Shown here piece by piece: positions 58,300 to 64,000 of a stretch of DNA of 64,000 nucleotides. Origin of the DNA: Pelobates cultripes (Eukaryota > Chordata > Amphibia > Anura > Pelobatidae). Position 1 is the first letter of the stretch; every line of letters begins with the position of its first letter. The stretch spans positions 75,399,866 through 75,463,865 of the forward strand of contig OW240924.1 of assembly GCA_933207985.1 (NCBI GenBank), written 5' to 3'. The notes below the pieces were generated by a model. That model worked only from the letters and a program-made list of their open reading frames with translations. It was not told the origin of the DNA and searched no databases. A program made the position numbers and the translations under genes.

Positions 58300-58568
58300 T
58301 AATGATATGGAAGCATTTGGGAGGCTAGAAAGCAGGGAGCAAAATGCCGCTCTGCGCCAAGTAGCATCTCCTAACAAAGATGCATCGAATCAATGCATCG
58401 CTATGGAGAGCATTCAGCGTCTACATGCAGAGTGTGCAGATGCAGGACATCAGTCTTCCAATCTTGCAGGACTAATCCAGAAAACAACTCTAGTGACTGT
58501 CAAAGGTGGAGTAAGACAGCAGTCTCTATGGTCAAGAACCACTAAATTAAGCTGTACTGTTCCTTTAA
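58300..58568. repeat. TTAA-type MITE fragment
   Basis: It ends ACTGTTCCTTTAA and contains TGCATCGAATCAATGCATC and GCTATGGAGAGCATTC, as in the 11571-12235 family. Confidence 0.45.
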
Positions 58569-59239
58569 AGTGGAACGGTCACTTCCAGAGAAAGGAAAAC
58601 AAACTTTATCTTTAAATTTTGACACCAAAATGCTGCATTCCTAATAGGCCTATGGTTGTGTGCAGCCTCTACTGTCTCCCTATGACAGGATGGACACCAG
58701 GACTGCCTCCTGAGATCAGATATACCTACAGTGCGCACATTTTATCAGGACGCCATGCCAACGTCCTGAAACACTGCTGGAGAACAACTGGCGACTTTCA
58801 ACTCACCATCTAGAGAGCTATCTGGCAAGGACCCCACACTGATAGCATCCAGGGCCTATCCCACCATTCAGCAACATTCTGGTGCTTCTGTCCATCCCAA
58901 AAACGGGGCAAGAAAGAAATGACCTGCCAGAGCAAAGGAGGGTACAATGGGGCAGGATTACATCATTGTTTTGATTGTTGGGTTGAGGCTACTTGACCCG
59001 TGGTAAGCAGAACATCCCTAGTGTACTGTGCTTTAAGACCGGAAATGTTACTTGTTCATTCACCTCTGTAAAGCTATTGAAACATTTACAGAGGCGCATA
59101 ATACAGCAGAGATATTTCAAAATAAAAAGTATTTACCTCCTCTTCACTCCCATATGGCAACAACTTTACTGTCCCATGACGCCTTGAGCGCATGCTTGGA
59201 CATCTAACGTAGAAATGCCATGCATACAACCTGCACTTA
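58569..59239. other. 5' UTR intron, unassigned
   Basis: No gene or repeat recognised. Confidence 0.35.
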
Positions 59240-60802
59240 CAGGGAGTGCAGAATTATTAGGCAAGTTGTATTTTTGAGGATTAATTTTATTATTGAACAA
59301 CAACCATGTTCTCAATGAACCCAAAAAACTCATTAATATCAAAGCTGAATATTTTTGGAAGTAGTTTTTAGTTTGTTTTTAGTTATAGCTATGTTAGGGG
59401 GGATATCTGTGTGTGCAGGTGACTATTACTGTGCATAATTATTAGGCAACTTAACAAAAAACAAATATATACCCATTTCAATTATTTATTATTACCAGTG
59501 AAACCAATATAACATCTCAACATTCACAAATATACATTTCTGACATTCAAAAACAAAACAAAAACAAAATCAGTGACCAATATAGCCACCTTTCTTTGCA
59601 AGGACACTCAAAAGCCTGCCATCCATGGATTCTGTCAGTGTTTTGATCTGTTCACCATCAACATTGCGTGCAGCAGCAACCACAGCCTCCCAGACACTGT
59701 TCAGAGAGGTGTACTGTTTTCCTCCTTGTAAATCTCACATTTGATGATGGACCGCAGGTTCTCAATGGGGTTCAGATCAGGTGAACAAGGAGGCTATGTC
59801 ATTAGATTTTCTTCTTTTATACCCTTTCTTGCCAGCCACGCTGTGGAGTACTTGGACGCGTGTGATGGAGCATTGTCCTGCATGAAAATCATGTTTATCT
59901 TGAAGGATGCAGACTTCTTCCTGTACCACTGCTTGAAGAAGGTGTCTTCCAGGAACTGGCAGCAGGACTGGGAGTTGAGCTTGACTCCATCCTCAACCCG
60001 AAAAGGCCCCACAAGCTCATCTTTGATGATACTAGCCCAAACCAGTACTCCACCTCCACCTTGCTGGCGTCTGAGTCGACTGGAGCTCTCTGCCCTTTAC
60101 CAATCCAGCCACGGGCCCATCCATCTGGCCCATCAAGACTCACTCTCATTTCATCAGTCCATAAAACCTTAGAAAAATCAGTCTTGAGATATTTCTGGCC
60201 CAGTCTTGACGTTTCAGCTTGTGTGTCTTGTTCAGTGGTGGTCGTCTTTCAGCCTTTCTTACCTTGGCCATGTCTCTGAGTATTGCACACCTTGTGCTTT
60301 TGGGCACTCCAGTGATGTTGCAGCTCTGAAATATGGCTAAACTGGTGGCAAGTGGCATCGTGGCAGCTGCACGCTTGACTTTTTTCAGTTCATGGGCAGT
60401 TATTTTGCGCCTTGGTTTTTCCACACGCTTCTTGCGACCCTGTTGACTATTTTGAATGAAACGCTTGATTGTTCGATGATCACGCTTCAGAAGCTTTGCA
60501 ATTTTAAGAGTGCTGCATCCCTCTGCAAGATATCTCACTATTTTTGACTTTTCTGAGCCTGTCAAGTCCTTCTTTTGACCCATTTTTGCCAAAGGAAAGG
60601 AAGTTGCCTAATAATTATGCACACCTGATATAGGGTGTTGATGTCATTAGACCACACCCCTTCTCATTACAGAGATGCACATCACCTAATATGCTTAATT
60701 GGTAGTAGGCTTTCGAGCCTATACAGCTTGGAGTAAGACAACATGCATAAAGAGGATGATGTGGTCAAAATACTCATTTGCCTAATAATTCTGCACTCCC
60801 TG
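59240..60802 (-). mobile_element. Nearly complete Tc1-type transposon (1,563 bp)
   Basis: The ends CAGGGAGTGCAGAATTATTA and TAATAATTCTGCACTCCCTG are perfect inverted repeats, and each is flanked by TA, the Tc1/mariner target. The transposase is encoded on the minus strand. A second, internal AATTATTAGGCAAC motif lies at 59438-59452 and, inverted, at 60605-60620. The element looks young compared with its neighbours, since only one or two lesions break the coding region. Confidence 0.92.
59600..60592 (-). pseudogene. Tc1 transposase, frameshifted
   Basis: The start at 60592 reads MAKMGQKKDLTGSEKSKIVR, followed by a helix-turn-helix (LKIAKLLKRDHRTIKRFI) and a second DNA-binding region with a basic KPRRKITAHELKK stretch. 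A one-base loss near 60196 shifts the frame just before the catalytic TDE. The rest continues in other frames with VSLDGPDGWARGWIGKGQRA, IFMQDNAPSHASKYSTAWLA and CSPDLNPIENL, which supply the second D and the E. A stop replaces a tryptophan codon before the last block. Not functional as it stands. Confidence 0.9.
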
Positions 60803-61490
60803 TATAAGCATTTGAATGAAAATAAAATACAGACAATTGTGAAAAGAAAAAAGTAAACAAAAAAGCACAACCAATAGCACACTTTTAATTAGCGATTAGG
60901 CTGTGTTACACTTGTGAACCATCTCGACTTTGCACGGCTGCAAAGTTCATTGCTTAGAGTAACCTGCATACACTCTCCGCATTAAGTATGACTTTGAAGT
61001 GCAGCCCTAAGGCACCAACTCAGACCTGTCAGTATGAGAGTTAGTCTTTGACAGGTCCAGCTGCCGGATATGACTTTTGTCCAAGTTTCAGCATCTCTTC
61101 CTGGTGCGAGATCAGTCTGCCTCTGGCTAAACTGTGCAACTACAATGCTTTTTTGAGGGGGTTTTTTTTTGGAGGGGGGGGATAATAAGGTATTGTATAT
61201 GCCAGGATTGCCAAACTACAGATGTTGCTGGTCTACAAATCCAATTAGTCTCAGTCCCTCTACTGCATTCATAATGCGCTGTAGTCCACCAACATCCAGG
61301 GTCTACAGTCTTACAACAATGAATATGATGCATTAAACAGAGGGTAGGTTTTTTTACTCCTTAAGGAATCAAGTATTTTTGTAGCACGATATGCTGCTTT
61401 AAATTCAGTCTGTATTACTCATTTACTTACTTAGCCTTGTGTGCAAATCTAAACTTATGCTTATATTATTAGAGTTATGCACTCATTACC
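60803..61490. other. 5' UTR intron, with a weak hAT MITE relic
   Basis: 61203-61303 (CCAAACTACAGATGTTGCTG...CCACCAACATCCAG) resembles the palindromic hAT MITEs. No gene. Confidence 0.4.
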
Positions 61491-61936
61491 TTAAAGGAAC
61501 ATTATAGTGTTAAGAATACAAAGCTGTATTCCTAACAGTATATTGTCCCTCTGCCCCCTCAATTCCCTCTTCCTGACGAATAAAGGGGTTAAATAATCAC
61601 TTACCCAATTCCAGCGCAGATGTCCCTCAGAGCTGGTTCGGGCTCCACTCCACAGTCATCCAATTGGGGAAATCTAAAGATATACTCAATGCTTTCCTAT
61701 GGTGAATTTGAAGACGCTGGACATGTGGAAGTTACACAGAGTAAAATGTCATGGAAATGCACCTCTAGAGGCTGTCTGGCAGACATCCAATATAGGCGGT
61801 CTTACTCCTGCAAGTTAAACATTGCAGTTTCTCTAAAACGGCAGTGTTTTAAAGGGCAGGACTTAAGGAGACAGGTACAATGTACTCCTACCACTTCAAT
61901 GAGAGAGTGGTCTGGGTGCCTACTGTGTCCCTTTAA
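61491..61936 (+). mobile_element. TTAA-flanked MITE (446 bp)
   Basis: TTAA at both ends; left AAAGGAACATTATAGTGTTA and right CTACTGTGTCCCTTTAA. The right end resembles other TTAA MITEs here, while the left has the ATAGTGTTA(A/G)GAATAC type of 11571-12235 and 24474-24922. Confidence 0.7.
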
Positions 61937-62167
61937 GGCAAGACAATACAATCACATACTGGTAAATAGATATTTTGAGTTCACTCATTGGGAATAAATA
62001 AACAAACATAACAGGATATAGAGTACCTGCATCTATGCGAGATATTTTACATACAGATACAAAATGCTGCAATGCCTGAAGAACAAAATATTCTAACAAA
62101 TAAAACAATAAAAAAAATAAAAAAAGAAACGCCCACAGTACAATACATATGCTAAAATGCAACTAAC

Positions 62168-62270
62168 CAGGCATAGGCAACCTTTGGCACTCCAGATGTT
62201 TTGGACTACACCTCCCATGATGTTTTGCCAGCATTATGGGTGTAAGAGTGCCAAAGGTTGCCTACCCCTG
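62168..62270. mobile_element. hAT-type MITE (103 bp)
   Basis: CAGGCATAGGCAACCTTTGG and CCAAAGGTTGCCTACCCCTG are inverted ends. The inner AGATGTTTTGGACTACAC matches 35278-35413. The flanks match at only 5 of 8 positions. Confidence 0.75.
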
Positions 62271-62569
62271 AAATAAACAAACAATGAGGCAATATATACA
62301 GACACACAAATGTACATACACAATGAAGCAATACACACACACAATGAAGCTAAATACACACATACAATGAGGCAATATATACACATAAACAGAAGTACAC
62401 ACACGAGGCACTATAGACACACAAACGTACACACACACACACAATGAGCAACATACAAAACACAAGCAAACAAATGTATACACAAAGAAATATATACACT
62501 GATAAATGCACCTTAACACAAACAATAGGACATGAAACACTAAGAATGCTAACAAAACACAAAGCAATA

Positions 62570-62609
<40 letters not shown>

Positions 62610-62700
62610 ACACAACAATGGAGTAACACACAAAGCAATACACACACACAGTAACAACACAAACTCCCCAGCTGCTGTGTAAGTCCCTCTAACAGGAACC
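62271..62700. repeat. CA-rich simple sequence with (CA)n at 62574-62606
   Basis: It is made of ACACACAATGAAGCAATA-like units and a pure CA run. The minus-strand open frames are low-complexity products of this repeat, not genes. Confidence 0.85.
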
Positions 62701-62739
62701 CACGTGACCTTATAACAGCCGGGCATTAAATACCCTCCA

Positions 62740-62960
62740 TGTGTCGGCTCTGACCTGTGCAGCCCGTGTCCCTGGTGTCCCCCCTTCCTTTCGGCTTATC
62801 CCCCCATACTCCCGCCAGCCCGGACAGTCTGTTTTCAGTGGGATGAAGATACTTCCGCTTCCGGTCACACGCAGCAACATGGCGGCGTGCATGACATGGT
62901 TACCATGGAGACCGTGTGTACATCGATTGCTAGCTCCCTTTACCTGGCACAGAGCGAGAG
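62740..62960. promoter_or_regulatory. CpG-rich candidate bidirectional promoter (ZNF106 exon 1 / SNAP23 side)
   Basis: CpG dinucleotides cluster here while flanks are CpG-poor. Two ETS sites lie in tandem (ACTTCCGCTTCCGG), followed by a YY1-like ACATGGCGGC and an RFX/X-box-like GTTACCATGGAGAC; there is no TATA box. On the minus strand, GGGCTGCACAG/GTCAGA at about 62754-62758 could be the donor of a non-coding ZNF106 first exon. Human ZNF106 and SNAP23 are head-to-head neighbours sharing such a promoter, so I infer both functions. The transcription start sites cannot be read from sequence. Confidence 0.6.
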
Positions 62961-64000
62961 CTGAACACGTTTAATAATAATAATAAAAATAATAATAATA
63001 AATATTGTCAACTTGTATCGATTCTCCATTATATGAGATCACTTGTTGCAATAAATTATATTTTTGCCCCTTTTTTGGTTTGTTTTTGTTTTTTTGCTAT
63101 ACAATCAGAGCTTGGGGGGGGAAGGGGGCTGTTCTGAGAGAATTTAGGTGACTTACTAATAACATTTTATGCAAGTAATATGTAATTGAGAACAATATGT
63201 TATTTAGACAGATTCATTTTTCATTTCTAAATACATGTATTGTGATTTAAAGCGACACGGTCACCATCGGTGGACTTTGCCAAGTTCTCAAAGACCCCTG
63301 ACCGTGACATCGCCGCTGGGGTCTGGCGGCCAGGTAAAGGTGAGTTTACTTACCTGAACCGGCCCCTCGTAGGCGCCGCCCAATATATCCGACAGTTCCT
63401 CTTCAGGGCCAGCGTCACTGCTGTACTCACTCGCATGCACAAACGTACAGCATTGTGGTCTATGGAGGATCCAACGACACAGCCAATTCCCTGCAGCCAT
63501 CACTGGTGACGGGTGTCGGGATAGACACTTAGACTCCACCTTGCGTCTAATAAAATGATGTGGAGGAGAAATACAGAGACAAAGTAGTCTCTACTTTGTC
63601 TCTGTATATATCTTGACTGGATTGGTATATCAGTGAACATGCACAGACCTTTCATTGGAGTAACCTTGCTGGCATGATCCATCTGGACCAGGAGTAACTA
63701 AAAGGTAACCTTAGGAACCTGCCTAGGGCCCAGTCAATAGCCAGGGACCCTAGAACTACAAATTTGTTTATAACCATTCATGATTCTTGAAGGACGAATG
63801 AAGGGGGGCCCTTAACTGGTAACATGCCTAGGGCTCTTGGAGCTCTTAATACTTCTTTGATCTACCTTTAAAATAAAACAAACTCACCTGTGATTTTGTG
63901 CCAAAGCCATGTTGTCCCTGCAGCCTTATCCTCCATCTATGATGCAATTTCTTCTCACACTGGCAGCATGGGTGGTCGGCAATGATCATCTGTTGTCAGC
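62961..64000. other. Sequence right of the promoter candidate
   Basis: It has an (AAT)n run near 62972-63003. A TTAA-type MITE start (TTAAAGCGACACGGTCACC) is at 63247 and its body extends to perhaps 63540. The short hairpin AGACAAAGTAGTCTCTACTTTGTCT is at 63579-63603. No SNAP23 coding exon is recognisable. Confidence 0.45.

Noticed and set aside
62262..62726. 154-aa cysteine/valine-rich ORF
   Set aside because: It reads through CA-rich simple sequence and has no domain.
62710..62892. 60-aa minus-strand ORF in the promoter candidate
   Set aside because: It lies in presumed promoter or 5' UTR sequence and resembles no protein; ZNF106 has a well-supported start at 33599.
63000..64000. SNAP23 coding exons
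   Set aside because: Expected by synteny to the right of the promoter, but no SNAP23-like N-terminus could be found in any frame.

Overview
This is a 64-kb piece of a vertebrate nuclear genome. It has a many-exon gene with GT-AG introns, no operons, and a dense load of vertebrate transposons (TTAA-flanked MITEs, hAT MITEs with CTAG-centred 8-bp duplications, Tc1, CR1/L2-like LINEs, Sushi-like Ty3/Gypsy, large solo LTRs). The repeat repertoire points to a frog (Anura); the species cannot be fixed from sequence alone.

One host protein-coding gene is recognisable. It is ZNF106 (ZFP106), on the minus strand. I traced 14 coding exons from the ATG at 33599 to the exon ending at 648. All splice phases agree, giving 1,569 in-frame codons. 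They encode two N-terminal C2H2/U1-like zinc fingers, a long disordered and conserved middle region, basic nuclear-localisation-like stretches, a coiled coil, and the first three blades of the C-terminal WD40 propeller. The remaining WD40 blades and the C-terminus lie left of position 1. The start-codon exon opens with a splice acceptor, so a non-coding first exon lies further right. The best candidate is the CpG-, ETS- and YY1-rich stretch at 62740-62960. In human, ZNF106 shares a head-to-head promoter with SNAP23, so rightward transcription toward SNAP23 may also begin here. No SNAP23 coding exon is visible.

Layout: 1-21.8 kb holds the main coding exons, separated by MITE-bearing introns and a solo LTR (1513-2770). 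18.7-19.4 kb is a minisatellite, and 20.78-20.89 kb a long (TA)n. 21.8-33.6 kb carries two small N-terminal exons, an inverted-repeat insertion with a 14-bp target duplication (25207-26238) and an L1-like relic. 33.6-62.7 kb is a very large first intron: a minus-strand solo LTR (36398-37768); a LINE split by an LTR-retrotransposon insertion containing a 100-N gap (40.2-47 kb); a second LINE split by a TTAA element and a hAT element (49.1-53 kb); another hAT element; a dead Tc1 (57.3-58.3 kb); and a nearly intact Tc1 with a frameshifted transposase (59240-60802). 62.7-64 kb is the promoter candidate plus MITE sequence.

The observations most worth following are: a frame-preserving ghost duplicate of part of the big ZNF106 exon in the next intron (12900-13003); an insertion with a perfect AGTTA target duplication whose two ends belong to different LTR families; an out-of-frame upstream ATG overlapping the ZNF106 start; a sense-oriented CCAAT-rich solo LTR in intron 1; and the inverted-repeat insertion at 25.2-26.2 kb.
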